In this document: positions 17,767 to 25,786 of the stretch, in pieces
Numbering within the stretch: position 1 is the first letter of the stretch
Layout of the letters: the number at the start of each line of letters is the position of its first letter
Assembly (NCBI GenBank): GCA_001799795.1
Contig: MGUD01000017.1
Span: forward strand, 1 to 45,018
Reading direction: 5' to 3'
DNA: 45,018 nt
Source: Elusimicrobia bacterium GWC2_61_19
Lineage (GTDB): Bacteria; Elusimicrobiota; Elusimicrobia; Elusimicrobiales; UBA9959
Program-made: the position numbers and the translations under genes
Notes under the pieces: generated by a model
Seen by the model: the letters and a program-made list of their open reading frames with translations, nothing else
What the model was told of the DNA's origin: nothing
Database searches by the model: none

Positions 17767-18955
17767 TAAGGATCCGTCCTTTATTCTTATCCGGGGTCGG
17801 CTCGGCGTCGTGTTTAACGCGGAACCGGGCGTTCAATACGGCCTGCGCCCACTCCAGTATTTCCTGGAAGCCCAGCCCGGCCAGGGCGCAAAGCGCCCAC
17901 ATGGCCCACAGGTAGTACCTGAGCTCTATGCCCCCTGTCGCCGGCACCTGTTTTATGGCGGCCAGCGGCAGCGCCGGCAGCAGCGCAGCGGCAAAGAAGA
18001 AGAGCAACTCGTATTTTTTCAGAACGAAGACTGCGTATATGCCCAGGAAAACCGGGACAAAAAGGAAACTGTAATAGAATGACCGCGGCAGTTCGTGGGA
18101 GAGCGCGCGGCCCAGACCTCCTAAAAACATCCGCGGGACGCCGGCCGCGCCGTTCCTTAACAGAAAAGCCGCCGGCCCCAGCGGGCCGGTCTCGGTGTAC
18201 GCCGCCTGCGCGTAGCCGTAGCGTTCTATATTGGCCCAGCGCCGGAGACTGAGCTCCTGCGCGTAGAGGGGATCGTTGTATTTAACCTTCTGGCAGACGG
18301 CGTAAGGCAGCGTCAGCAGCAGCGCCAGCCCGAGCGCCAGGCCGGCCTTTTTAAGACCGAAAGCGCTCCGCTTTACGGCCCAGGACAGAGCGGCGATGAC
18401 CAGCAGCGCCAGGCCCGCGTCAAGCCGGCTCAGGCAGGCTAGGCCGCCGTAGAGCCCGGCCAACAGGGTGTTGCGACTGGTGCCGGCGGGCCGGTCGAAG
18501 TTATGCCAGAAAAGCAGCAGGAACACCAGCGCGTACAGGTGTGAACTGCCCTGCATGGCGTAGAAGCCCGCGTACGGGTTGACCGCCAGTAAAAGTGCCG
18601 CCATCAACGCGGTAATTTCTCCGAAACGCTGGAGCGAGAAGAACGTTACGAATACCAGCAGCGCAAAAACGACAAGGCCCTCGGCGCGCAGCGCTCCGTC
18701 GGGGTCCGCCCCGCCCGCCATGGCCAGTTTAAGCGCGAACACGGGCAGCGGCTCGGCCAGGCCGGAGTCATAAAAGAAATGGGAGTTAGAGGCCAGGAGC
18801 GAGCGGGAGGCCGCCTCACGCAGCGGCTCGTTGCGGTAAGCCTTCCAGGAGACGGAGATGTTGAGGGTAAGGGCCAGTAAAGCCAGAAAAACCGCGACCC
18901 GGCGCAAAATGTACCGAGAATCTATCGCAGAAAGTTTCAGGAGCAGTTCCGACAT
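17750..18955 (-). CDS. Polytopic membrane glycosyltransferase, GT-C fold (PMT/ArnT-like)
   Basis: A 401-residue protein with about ten hydrophobic helices. The first periplasmic loop (about residues 37-70) holds acidic and aromatic residues, as in GT39/GT83-type enzymes that use polyprenyl-phosphate sugars. The stretches LLAVNPYAGFYAMQGSSHLY and GLACLSRLDAGLALLVIAAL match the PMT_2/glycosyltransferase RgtA/B pattern (helix, then LaRld.gl). It would transfer a lipid-linked sugar to a periplasmic acceptor, which is not identifiable. A TATACT box lies upstream on the minus strand and a GGGG tract before the ATG. The C-terminus is soluble and charged and its gene end overlaps the dCache gene. Confidence 0.7.
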   Translation of the reverse strand: MSELLLKLSAIDSRYILRRVAVFLALLALTLNISVSWKAYRNEPLREAASRSLLASNSHFFYDSGLAEPLPVFALKLAMAGGADPDGALRAEGLVVFALLVFVTFFSLQRFGEITALMAALLLAVNPYAGFYAMQGSSHLYALVFLLLFWHNFDRPAGTSRNTLLAGLYGGLACLSRLDAGLALLVIAALSWAVKRSAFGLKKAGLALGLALLLTLPYAVCQKVKYNDPLYAQELSLRRWANIERYGYAQAAYTETGPLGPAAFLLRNGAAGVPRMFLGGLGRALSHELPRSFYYSFLFVPVFLGIYAVFVLKKYELLFFFAAALLPALPLAAIKQVPATGGIELRYYLWAMWALCALAGLGFQEILEWAQAVLNARFRVKHDAEPTPDKNKGRILNEQKQ

Positions 18956-19042
18956 TGTTAGTTTTCCCCGATTAAATGTAGTATATAAAACAAAGGACGG
19001 CCGGTTACACAGAGTTTATGAGCGGCTGGCGGTAAAAGACCT

Positions 19043-20323
19043 ATGCGCGAAATCACGCTTGAATTCAAAAAGATAGTCGGCGAGGGCAAAGCCCTGGGCA
19101 GGAGCGAGGGCAAGGTGGTGTTCTGCTACGGCGTCCTGCCGGAGGAAACGGCCCGCGTCCGCGTCACTTTCGAAAAAAAGAATTTCGCCGAAGCCGAACT
19201 GCTGGAGATCATAACCCCCTCGCCCAAGCGCGTCGCCCCCAAAGAAGACCACTACCTCAGCTGCTCCCCCTGGCAGGTGATGGATTACGATTTCCAGTGC
19301 GAGACCAAGAAAGGCCTGATAGAGGACCTGCTTTACCAGACCACCAAGGAAACCATCCGCCTGGACAAGTTCTACACCGCTAAAAAGACCTTCGGCTACC
19401 GCACCAAGATCGAGTACAGCTTTACCGGCGAGCCGGGCGCGCTCTCCTTCGCCTTCCATAAGCGCGGCAATTTCCGCGAGAAGTACGTGCTGGCCGAAGG
19501 CTGCGCGCTGATCAGCCCCGAAACCAACGCGGCCGCCCTGAAAGTGCTGGCCGTGATCAACGGCCTCAAGCTTACCACCGCCGACCTGAAAACCCTGATC
19601 ATCCGCGAGGCCAAGACCCCCGGCTCGCGCGTGGCGGCCCTGTTCATGAAACGGCAGGATATCGCCCTGCCGGAAATGAACATAGAAGGCCTGGACGGCT
19701 TCCTGGCGGTCTACTCCAACCCCATCAGCTCGGTAAGCCAGGTGGACGGGCTGATCAATTCCTGGGGCAATGACTTTGTGACCGAGGAGATCCTCGGCAG
19801 CAAGTTCTCCTACGGCTTCGACTGCTTTTTCCAGAACAACATAGAGCTGTTCGAGGAAGCGCTGAAGGAAATACGCGCCGCCGCCTTTAAATGCGGGAAG
19901 CTCGTGGACCTGTATTCAGGCGTGGGCGTGATAGGTCTGACCCTGCGCGACCTGGCGGACAAGGTTTACGCCGTGGAATCCTCGGCCAACTCGGCCAAAT
20001 ACGCCGCCCTCAACGCTTCGGCCAACGGGGCGAAGAATTTCGAGATGGTCTGCTCTCTTTCGGAGAAGACCGCCGACGATCTTTTCGACGGCACGGATAT
20101 CCTGGTGCTGGACCCGCCGCGCGCGGGCCTGCACACCAAGGTGATAAAGCGGATAATGGAAATACTGCCGAAAAAGATAATTTACCTGTCCTGCAACCCC
20201 ATCACGCAGGGCCGCGACGCGGCTTTCTTCATGGAGAAGTACAAGATCACCCGCTCCGCCGGCTTCGACTTCTACCCCAACACCCCCCACGCCGAAACCC
20301 TGCTGGTCTTCGAACGGGATTAG
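19043..20323 (+). CDS. TRAM-domain RNA (uracil-5-)methyltransferase, TrmA/RlmD family
   Basis: A 426-residue S-adenosylmethionine-dependent RNA methyltransferase. Residues 1-60 form a TRAM-type RNA-binding domain. The Rossmann part has LVDLYSGVGVIGLTL (SAM motif I) near residue 290, LVLDPPRAGLH, and the catalytic cysteine in YLSCNP near residue 390. The 4Fe-4S cluster ligands of RlmD (CxxxxxCGGC) are not preserved: only one Cys remains in the matching LSCSPWQ stretch. It therefore belongs to the cluster-less branch, and the exact target (tRNA U54 or a 23S rRNA uridine) is not decidable. It is divergent from the glycosyltransferase and converges on the next gene with 17 bp between. Confidence 0.85.
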   Translation: MREITLEFKKIVGEGKALGRSEGKVVFCYGVLPEETARVRVTFEKKNFAEAELLEIITPSPKRVAPKEDHYLSCSPWQVMDYDFQCETKKGLIEDLLYQTTKETIRLDKFYTAKKTFGYRTKIEYSFTGEPGALSFAFHKRGNFREKYVLAEGCALISPETNAAALKVLAVINGLKLTTADLKTLIIREAKTPGSRVAALFMKRQDIALPEMNIEGLDGFLAVYSNPISSVSQVDGLINSWGNDFVTEEILGSKFSYGFDCFFQNNIELFEEALKEIRAAAFKCGKLVDLYSGVGVIGLTLRDLADKVYAVESSANSAKYAALNASANGAKNFEMVCSLSEKTADDLFDGTDILVLDPPRAGLHTKVIKRIMEILPKKIIYLSCNPITQGRDAAFFMEKYKITRSAGFDFYPNTPHAETLLVFERD

Positions 20324-20340
20324 GGCGGAACCTGCCTCAC

Positions 20341-21300
20341 TCAATGTACTGAAACCGAGCGGGTCCCTTTGAACTTGCCGGCATCGGTAAGGCCCTCCAC
20401 GTAGGCGTTATAGCGGGTCTGCACCGGTTTACCGGCGCCCAGACCTGCCGGCGCTACAGCGTTCTTGACGAACCCCTCGTTGACCGGGAAAGCGGTAACG
20501 AGGTAAGCGCGGCGCTGGGCCGAGTCGTAGACGGAATAAACCAGCAGGTGGCTGTTGCCGCCGGCGGCTTTCTTGAACGGCACGAAGTCGGTGCGCAGCA
20601 CCACCTTGCGGCCGCCCTGCAGAAGCACCTCTTCGGAAAGCCTGGCCCGTCTGACGGGCCGCGAGGCGTAGGCCCTGACCGGGGCGGCGCAGTGCGGCAT
20701 TACCCGCGCCAGCTGCGCGAAGGCCGCGGGCTCGTCCTTGAGCGCTATGCCGCCGGCCAGGCAGGTAACGTTGGCCAGCAGGGTGCCCTCGGCGGGAGCC
20801 GGGCCGGCGCTGCCGCGCGCCAGGCCCAGGCCGTCCTCTATGTCCGGGCGCACCCAGCGCGCGCGTTTAAAGCCGAACTTGGTGGGCAGGAAACTGAAAA
20901 GGTAACCGTAGGTGTGCTCCAGCCCGGCGTGGGCTATTTTGCCGCGGGGCTGCGCGGCCCCCAGGCGCGCGGAAATAAAACTCAATATCCCCGGGTGGAC
21001 GATAACGCCGTTGGCCAGCTCGTCGTAATTTATACTTTCCCCCCACAGACCGAGGACGGCCGAGGCGCGGTCGGTCTCCAGCTGTCTGAGGATGCCGGGC
21101 GCGTGGGCCGCGAATACCGGCTCGAGATCTTCGTGCTTGTCGGCCTTCACCGCCATAAGGCGGGCGGCGCCGGCCCAGGGACAATCCTCCGCCTTCTCGG
21201 CCGCCGCGGCGCCGGGCGCGGCTTTCTGGGGACAATCGAAAGCGTAGGCCGCCGGGGAAAGCAGGAAAAGGACGGCAAGTATTTTTAAAGGTCCGGTCAT
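20341..21300 (-). CDS. Secreted protein of unknown function
   Basis: 319 residues from ATG 21300-21298, the right start because it overlaps the TGA of the upstream gene as ATGA and because it begins with a signal peptide (MTGPLKILAVLFLLSPAAYA, cleaved before FDC). No family was recognised. The mature part has scattered cysteines (FDC, EDC, VTC, PHC) that could form disulphides and a conserved-looking C-terminal beta region (VLRTDFVPF, LLVYSVYD, AYLVTAFPVNEGFV). Overlap with the preceding small membrane protein implies coupled translation and a shared role. Confidence 0.65.
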   Translation of the reverse strand: MTGPLKILAVLFLLSPAAYAFDCPQKAAPGAAAAEKAEDCPWAGAARLMAVKADKHEDLEPVFAAHAPGILRQLETDRASAVLGLWGESINYDELANGVIVHPGILSFISARLGAAQPRGKIAHAGLEHTYGYLFSFLPTKFGFKRARWVRPDIEDGLGLARGSAGPAPAEGTLLANVTCLAGGIALKDEPAAFAQLARVMPHCAAPVRAYASRPVRRARLSEEVLLQGGRKVVLRTDFVPFKKAAGGNSHLLVYSVYDSAQRRAYLVTAFPVNEGFVKNAVAPAGLGAGKPVQTRYNAYVEGLTDAGKFKGTRSVSVH

Positions 21301-21614
21301 GCCTGTCGCCTGAAGTCGCCGGCGCAGACGGTGTAATAACGCGTGCCGCAGGGATAGCCGGGATACGGACCGCAATTACCCGCGGCGTCGGCGGGCTTGG
21401 CGGCGGCGGTGCTGGCGTTGACGGAATTGGCCAGGTCCTGCAAAGTCTGCGGCCTGGGCTCGACAGCCTGGGCTGGCGGCTTCTGCGCCCTGAAGCAGGC
21501 GGCCAGCGACGCCAGCCCGACGGCGAGCACGCCCAGCAGGCCGAACCTGGCTATCCTGTTGACTTCGCCGGCACTGAGCCCGGTCCGGGCTCCCAATTCA
21601 TAAAGTTTTTTCAT
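21297..21614 (-). CDS. Small membrane-anchored protein with Cys-rich C-terminus
   Basis: 105 residues from ATG 21614-21612, preceded by GGGGTGA seven bases upstream. A cytoplasmic N-terminus of ~25 residues is followed by a hydrophobic segment (about residues 26-40) that ends in SLAAC, which fits a lipobox although the N-region is long for a lipoprotein. A low-complexity Ala/Pro stretch follows, then a compact tail with three cysteines: NCGPYPGYPCGTRYYTVCAG. No known domain. The stop overlaps the start of the following secreted protein (ATGA). It sits just downstream of the lipoprotein, methyltransferase and radical SAM genes, but a terminator separates them. Confidence 0.6.
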   Translation of the reverse strand: MKKLYELGARTGLSAGEVNRIARFGLLGVLAVGLASLAACFRAQKPPAQAVEPRPQTLQDLANSVNASTAAAKPADAAGNCGPYPGYPCGTRYYTVCAGDFRRQA

Positions 21615-21654
21615 AGATTCACCCCACACTTCGATTCTAGTCTATTTTGAGGCT

Positions 21655-21691
21655 GAAAAAAAGCCGGCGCCCGTATAGAACGGGCACCGGC
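21655..21691 (-). terminator. Terminator after the small lipoprotein
   Basis: The minus strand has stem GCCGG-T-GCCCG / CGGGC-G-CCGGC (21691-21663, one central mismatch) followed by seven T (21662-21656). Confidence 0.8.
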
Positions 21692-21713
21692 GGTTTCTAC
21701 TGAAGAGTCGGGC

Positions 21714-21887
21714 TTATTTGCCTTTCTTTTCGGCTACGGGGGCGGCAGCCGGGGTCGCGACGGGCGCGGCCTCAACGGCGGTGCCGGCGACCTGCTCGGC
21801 GGCGGCGGGGGCGGCTTCCTGCTTCTTGCAGGCAACAGCGAACATCAGGGCGACGAGGGGCAGGGCGAACAGTACGGTCTTTTTCAT
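21714..21887 (-). CDS. Small Ala/Pro-rich lipoprotein (57 residues)
   Basis: Starts MKKTVLFALPLVALMFAVAC, a textbook lipoprotein signal with lipobox FAVAC (Cys20), followed by KKQEAAPAAAEQVAG and an Ala/Val/Pro-rich tail ending EKKGK. AGGAG lies nine bases before the ATG. It has its own terminator downstream and another terminator upstream, so it looks like a single-gene transcript, often a sign of high expression. Small lipoproteins of this kind are common in diderms; no specific function can be given. Confidence 0.8.
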   Translation of the reverse strand: MKKTVLFALPLVALMFAVACKKQEAAPAAAEQVAGTAVEAAPVATPAAAPVAEKKGK

Positions 21888-21912
21888 TATTCTTTTCTCC
21901 TGTAATTTCCGC

Positions 21913-21924
21913 GGGCTTAAGCCC
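21913..21924. promoter_or_regulatory. 12-bp palindrome upstream of the lipoprotein
   Basis: GGGCTTAAGCCC is a perfect palindrome 26 bp before the lipoprotein start codon, in its promoter or leader. It could be an operator half-site pair or just a leader hairpin. Confidence 0.3.
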
Positions 21925-21946
21925 TCGGTTGTAATTTACTAAATCT

Positions 21947-21973
21947 AAAAAAAAGGCGGACCCATAGTCCGCC
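21947..21973 (-). terminator. Terminator after the methyltransferase
   Basis: Minus strand: stem GGCGGA/TCCGCC (21973-21955) followed by eight T (21954-21947). Confidence 0.8.
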
Positions 21974-21997
21974 CCCTGTGACTAAAGATTATAATAT

Positions 21998-22963
21998 TTA
22001 CCCTCGCCCGCGCAAATCCGCGGCCCGCTCCCTGCGCAGCCTTTCAGCCGCGCAGCCGAGGGTAAAGACCGCGGTGCCGGGTTCCTGAGGCGCCGCCGGC
22101 AGCGGGCCGCCTTCCACGGCGGCGCGCAGGACCGCGCGGCCGGCCGCCAGCGCTTTCGCACAGGCCGCGTCCGGGTCCAGCCCGGCCCCGACGGCCGAAC
22201 GGAACTCGGAAAAAAGCCGGGCCTGCAGTCCGCACCCCGCGAGCCGGCCGGCCGCCGCGGCCTGGGCCGAAGCGCGCGGCTCGTTCTCTTCCAGCAGCGA
22301 GAAATATTCCAGGGCCGCGGGCGCGCTGATTAGCGCCGCCTCGAGCGCCGCCGCGTGGTCGCTCCCGGCGTCCAGCAGCCGCCTGACCGCGTCTTCCAGG
22401 CCGGCGGCTTCCTCTTCCGTAAGCTGCGGCGCCAACCCGGCGTCCAGCAGGCGCCGCCGCAGCGCCGCGTTAAGCGCGGCGCGCTCTCCCCCCGCCTTCA
22501 CCGCCTCCGCGCGCAGCACGGGGCGGGACGGCATGGCCGCCGGCTCCGTCAGGCTCCCGAGCTTGAAACCGCTCTCGGCCAGCAGGGAAGCCAGCAAGTC
22601 CCGCGGAAAACAATAAAGGTGGCCCATACCCGGCGTTTCGGGGCCATAGACCCAGCCCAGCGCCTCCTCTTTGGTCTTCGGGTCCCCCGAAAGAAAAGCC
22701 GAAAACGTTTTTTCTATACAGGGCGTCTCCAGCCTCAGTACGCCGCCGGGCGCCAGCACGCGCCAGCACTCTGAAAGAAAATACCTGGTCTTAAAGAACC
22801 CGAGATGCTCCACCAGGTGCGCGGCCATGATCTCCGAAACGGTCCCGTCGGCGAAAGCCAGGTCGTGGGCCGGCATGACCCTGTCCGCCGCCGACTCGGG
22901 AGCGGCGTCGAGGTTCAGCCAGCCCGGCCTGTAATCATAACCGCAGCCGATATTAAGTTTCAT
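21998..22963 (-). CDS. SAM-dependent methyltransferase with helical C-terminal extension
   Basis: 321 residues from ATG 22963-22961, which overlaps the TGA of the radical SAM gene as ATGA. The first ~160 residues are a class I methyltransferase: LNIGCGYDYRPGWLNLDAAP (SAM motif I and the acidic residue after strand 2), AHLVEHLGFFKTRYFLSECW and VLAPGGVLRLETP, as in the COG4627-type enzymes. The last ~150 residues are Ala/Leu/Glu-rich and mostly helical, with no domain recognised. Its substrate is unknown; obligatory coupling to a radical SAM/SPASM protein suggests both act on the same product. Confidence 0.75.
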   Translation of the reverse strand: MKLNIGCGYDYRPGWLNLDAAPESAADRVMPAHDLAFADGTVSEIMAAHLVEHLGFFKTRYFLSECWRVLAPGGVLRLETPCIEKTFSAFLSGDPKTKEEALGWVYGPETPGMGHLYCFPRDLLASLLAESGFKLGSLTEPAAMPSRPVLRAEAVKAGGERAALNAALRRRLLDAGLAPQLTEEEAAGLEDAVRRLLDAGSDHAAALEAALISAPAALEYFSLLEENEPRASAQAAAAGRLAGCGLQARLFSEFRSAVGAGLDPDAACAKALAAGRAVLRAAVEGGPLPAAPQEPGTAVFTLGCAAERLRRERAADLRGRG

Positions 22964-24126
22964 GAGGCACCGTCCCGCCGGCCAGAAAAGATCCGGCCCA
23001 GCCTGCGGAAAACGCCGTCGGGAGCTGCGCCCAGACCTGATCTCAGCCCGTTGAACGGCCACTTCAGTTCCTCGGCCAGCAGCTTTTCCTCTATGCGGCA
23101 AAAGCAATAAGGGTCGTTGTGCAGCGCGCCGGTCTTCATAAGGGACATTTCGTTGCAGCCGCCGCCGCAGGTTTTCACGTGTTCACAGGCCGCGCAATTC
23201 GGGCCGGCCTGGTCAGGAGCGAAGCCGCGCGTATAGCGGAAGGAACCGGGGTCGTTCCAGATTTCGTAAAAACTCCTTTCACGCACGTTCCCCTCCACGA
23301 ATTTGTCGTCGTTGATGGCCAGGCAGCCCAGGACGCCGCCGTCGCTGCGCACGCCAGCCACGGCCTTGCCGGCCTGGCATCCTTCCCATTTTTCATAGAG
23401 CGAAACGTTCTTCAGGAGCAGGGAGTGATATCCGAGATCGTGCGCGCCTATCACCGGCAGTTCCTCGGGGGTGAACTGGCGGCGGCAGGCCTCCACAAAA
23501 AGCCCCACGGAGTAGAACTCCTCCCGGTCCAGCAGGAACTCCCTGGAGAACCGCCCGCCCTCGCCGCCGGCCGTCTGCACCTGCCAGGCGATGCCGCGCC
23601 CTTTCAGCAGATCACGCAGGCCCGCCAGTTCCTTCAGGTTCAGTTTATGGACGGTGGTTATTACGCTGACCGGCAGCCCTTCTCCGAGGCACCTGTCTAT
23701 AAATGAGCTGGTTTTGTTAAAAGCCCCCTGCACGCCGCGTATCCTGTCGTGCAGGGCCGGGTCCGCCGCGTCCAGGCTGACAGCCACCGCGCGCGGCTTA
23801 AGTTCTTTAAGGTTTTTAAAGATCTCCTCCGACCGTATAGTCCCGTTGGTGATAACAGAAAGCTCCATGCCCAGAGAGCGCACTTTGGAGGCTATTTCAA
23901 AGAAATCCTTGCGCAGCAGCGGCTCTCCGCCCATGAGCGCCACGCCCAGGCAGCCGGTCCGCTTCAGATCTTCACAAAGGGCGAGGGCCTCGGCGGTAGA
24001 AAGCTCCGTTGCGCGGCGGCCGCCGGCCGTGGAACCGCAATGCAGGCATTTAAGGTTGCAGGCCAGGGTCAGTTCCCAGACCACGCAGGCGGGCGTATAG
24101 TCAGCGGGCGGCATCGAGGCGTTCAT
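22960..24126 (-). CDS. Radical SAM/SPASM domain protein
   Basis: 388 residues. The radical SAM cluster motif is C23-x3-C27-x2-C30 (ACNLKCLHC), followed by VALMGGEPLLRKD and a TIM-barrel with VSLDAADPALHDRIRG. The C-terminal SPASM region has further cysteines (GCQAGK, GCLAI, CAACEHVKTCGGGC, YCFC) for one or two auxiliary Fe-S clusters. Such enzymes modify peptides (RiPP or quinone-cofactor maturation) or activate enzymes. The start lies inside the 3' end of tlyA (26-bp overlap) and the stop overlaps the methyltransferase start. No obvious precursor peptide was found next to it, so the substrate is open. Confidence 0.85.
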   Translation of the reverse strand: MNASMPPADYTPACVVWELTLACNLKCLHCGSTAGGRRATELSTAEALALCEDLKRTGCLGVALMGGEPLLRKDFFEIASKVRSLGMELSVITNGTIRSEEIFKNLKELKPRAVAVSLDAADPALHDRIRGVQGAFNKTSSFIDRCLGEGLPVSVITTVHKLNLKELAGLRDLLKGRGIAWQVQTAGGEGGRFSREFLLDREEFYSVGLFVEACRRQFTPEELPVIGAHDLGYHSLLLKNVSLYEKWEGCQAGKAVAGVRSDGGVLGCLAINDDKFVEGNVRERSFYEIWNDPGSFRYTRGFAPDQAGPNCAACEHVKTCGGGCNEMSLMKTGALHNDPYCFCRIEEKLLAEELKWPFNGLRSGLGAAPDGVFRRLGRIFSGRRDGAS

Positions 24127-24862
24127 TTCCGGGCGCGGAAAGCAGCCATAGGAATTCCAGGTTGCCTTTCGCGCCCCGCAGCGGGGAATCTATCAGGCCT
24201 TTTTCAAGCGTTCCCGGCAGGCTGGTTTTCAGGAAGGTTCTTAGATCGTCCATCACACCCAGACGCGTCGGCTCGTCCTTTACTATCCCTTTGCGCAGGT
24301 CTTTCGCCTGCAGTTCGAACTGCGGCTTTACCAGGGCGATAACTTCCCCGCCCGGGGCCATCACGCTTAAGACCGGACCAAGTATGAGTTTTAAAGAGAT
24401 GAAGGAAACGTCTATAGCGCAGAGTTCCGGCTTCTCAGGGAACATTTCCGGTTTGAGAAAGCGGGCGTTGGTCTGCGGCATGAAAACGACCTGCGGATGC
24501 GTTTTCATCTTCTCGTGCAGCTGGCCTTCCCCGACGTCCACCGCGTAGACCCTGGCCGCGCCTTCCTGCAGGAAGCAGTCGGTAAAACCGCCGGTAGCCA
24601 CGCCGATGTCCAGGCAGACCCTGCCTTTTACCGGCGTTTTAAAAACGTCCAGAGCGCCCTTCAGTTTAATGCCGCCGCGCGAAACATAGGGGCAGTCGTT
24701 CCTGATCAGCTCTATGATATCGGTCTCGCGCACCTGCTGGCCGGCTTTGTCCGCCGGCCGGCCGTTGACCGTGACCAGCCCCGCCATAATGGCGCGCAGG
24801 GCCTTTTCGCGGCTTTCAAAGAGGTCGTGCTCAACGCAGGCGACGTCCAGACGGGTTTTCAT
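24101..24862 (-). CDS. tlyA: TlyA family rRNA 2'-O-methyltransferase
   Basis: 253 residues: an S4 RNA-binding domain (about residues 2-60, with TRLDVACVEHDLFESREKAL) and an FtsJ/RrmJ-like methyltransferase domain (VCLDIGVATGGFTDCFLQEG, then AVDVGEGQL, VSFISLKLILGP and VIALVKPQFELQAKDL). TlyA methylates 16S/23S rRNA riboses in mycobacteria and was first named as a haemolysin. No Shine-Dalgarno precedes the ATG; TAACAT on the minus strand is nine bases upstream. The gene heads a tight set with the radical SAM and methyltransferase genes. Confidence 0.85.
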   Translation of the reverse strand: MKTRLDVACVEHDLFESREKALRAIMAGLVTVNGRPADKAGQQVRETDIIELIRNDCPYVSRGGIKLKGALDVFKTPVKGRVCLDIGVATGGFTDCFLQEGAARVYAVDVGEGQLHEKMKTHPQVVFMPQTNARFLKPEMFPEKPELCAIDVSFISLKLILGPVLSVMAPGGEVIALVKPQFELQAKDLRKGIVKDEPTRLGVMDDLRTFLKTSLPGTLEKGLIDSPLRGAKGNLEFLWLLSAPGNERLDAAR

Positions 24863-24878
24863 CTTAATGATATGTTAC

Positions 24879-24916
24879 AAAAATTAAAAAGGGACTCCCC
24901 CATAAAGAGTCCCTTT
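24879..24916 (-). terminator. Terminator after the DUF2267 gene
   Basis: Minus strand: stem AAAGGGACTC/GAGTCCCTTT (24916-24888), 9-nt loop, then a T-rich run to 24879. Confidence 0.8.
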
Positions 24917-24932
24917 CCGCGGAGCAGGGCTT

Positions 24933-25580
24933 TTACCTGCTGGCCGGCCGCGCCGCTTCTTCCCAGATCTCCCGCAGGTGCTCCGGGAAGTTCCGGCGCA
25001 CGTCCTTTATCTCTCCGGCGGAGACATGGCGCTCTATGACGCTTATCACGCCCTGCGTAATGCGCATCGGGTCCATACCGCTGGGCAGTTCGGCTGCCAC
25101 GCGGTCCATGAACTCGTCCATATTGCGTATTTTCTCGGGCTTATTCATCGGCGTCCAGCCCGTGTAATACATGCCCATTATCATCATGGGCAGCTGGGCG
25201 GCGAACTCGGAGCATTCCTTCACCGGCAGCCTGTCCCGCACGGCGTGCAGCACGGCGCGCAGCGCCCGGTAGGCGTCGTTAGGATTGTTGAAACCGAGTT
25301 CCAGTTCCAGTTCCTTAAGCCACTGCCGGGTCTTGGCCAGCGCCTTGTCGAACAAATGCGCCTGCGAAGCGTCGGTTATGGTGTGCGGCCATTCCCGCGT
25401 TATCCTCTCGGCTTCCTGCCAGTCGCCCTGCTGGGTGCCGGGCGAAGTTCCCCTGTTGACGTAGATGTCGTGTGCCACCTGCCGCGTGGCCTCGTCGAGG
25501 TTGCCGCTGCGCAGGTAGTTGGTATAAGCCACGGCGTAGCAATGCCGGGCCGTGGTGGTGACTTTCATGTTTTTGTTCAT
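24933..25580 (-). CDS. DUF2934-like plus DUF2267 protein
   Basis: 215 residues. The N-terminal part (AHDIYVNRGTSPGTQQGDWQEAER, about residues 36-60) matches the DUF2934 pattern of an aromatic helix, a Gly-rich loop and dW..Ae. Residues about 75-210 resemble DUF2267, an all-helical domain of unknown function (FDKALAKTRQWLKEL, RALRAVLHAVRDRLPVKE, FAAQLPMMIMGMYYTGW). Both are found in stress-related clusters of other bacteria, but no molecular role is established. GGGGGA precedes the ATG, and a strong sigma70-type promoter lies upstream (25698-25725), with a terminator downstream, so this is a monocistronic, probably well-expressed gene. Confidence 0.7.
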   Translation of the reverse strand: MNKNMKVTTTARHCYAVAYTNYLRSGNLDEATRQVAHDIYVNRGTSPGTQQGDWQEAERITREWPHTITDASQAHLFDKALAKTRQWLKELELELGFNNPNDAYRALRAVLHAVRDRLPVKECSEFAAQLPMMIMGMYYTGWTPMNKPEKIRNMDEFMDRVAAELPSGMDPMRITQGVISVIERHVSAGEIKDVRRNFPEHLREIWEEAARPASR

Positions 25581-25697
25581 TTTTCCCCCTGTTTTTTATG
25601 TTGCCGGGTGACAGCCGGGGCGCCGCGCCGTAAAAGCGAGGTTCCCGCTGCCTGATATTAGACTGCCGTATTTGGGATACCGAATCCCCCCAGGGTC

Positions 25698-25725
25698 ATA
25701 TTACAAAATATATTCGGAGTGTCAA
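25698..25725 (-). promoter_or_regulatory. Sigma70-type promoter of the DUF2267 gene
   Basis: Minus strand TTGACA (25725-25720), 16-bp spacer, TAATAT (25703-25698) preceded by TG. It points at the gene starting at 25580, leaving a leader of about 110 nt. Confidence 0.6.
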
Positions 25726-25786
25726 CAGGCCGGTGCGCGCGGGGGGAAGGAACGCGGAGGGGGCCGGCCGCCAAGGGAAATAAGGC

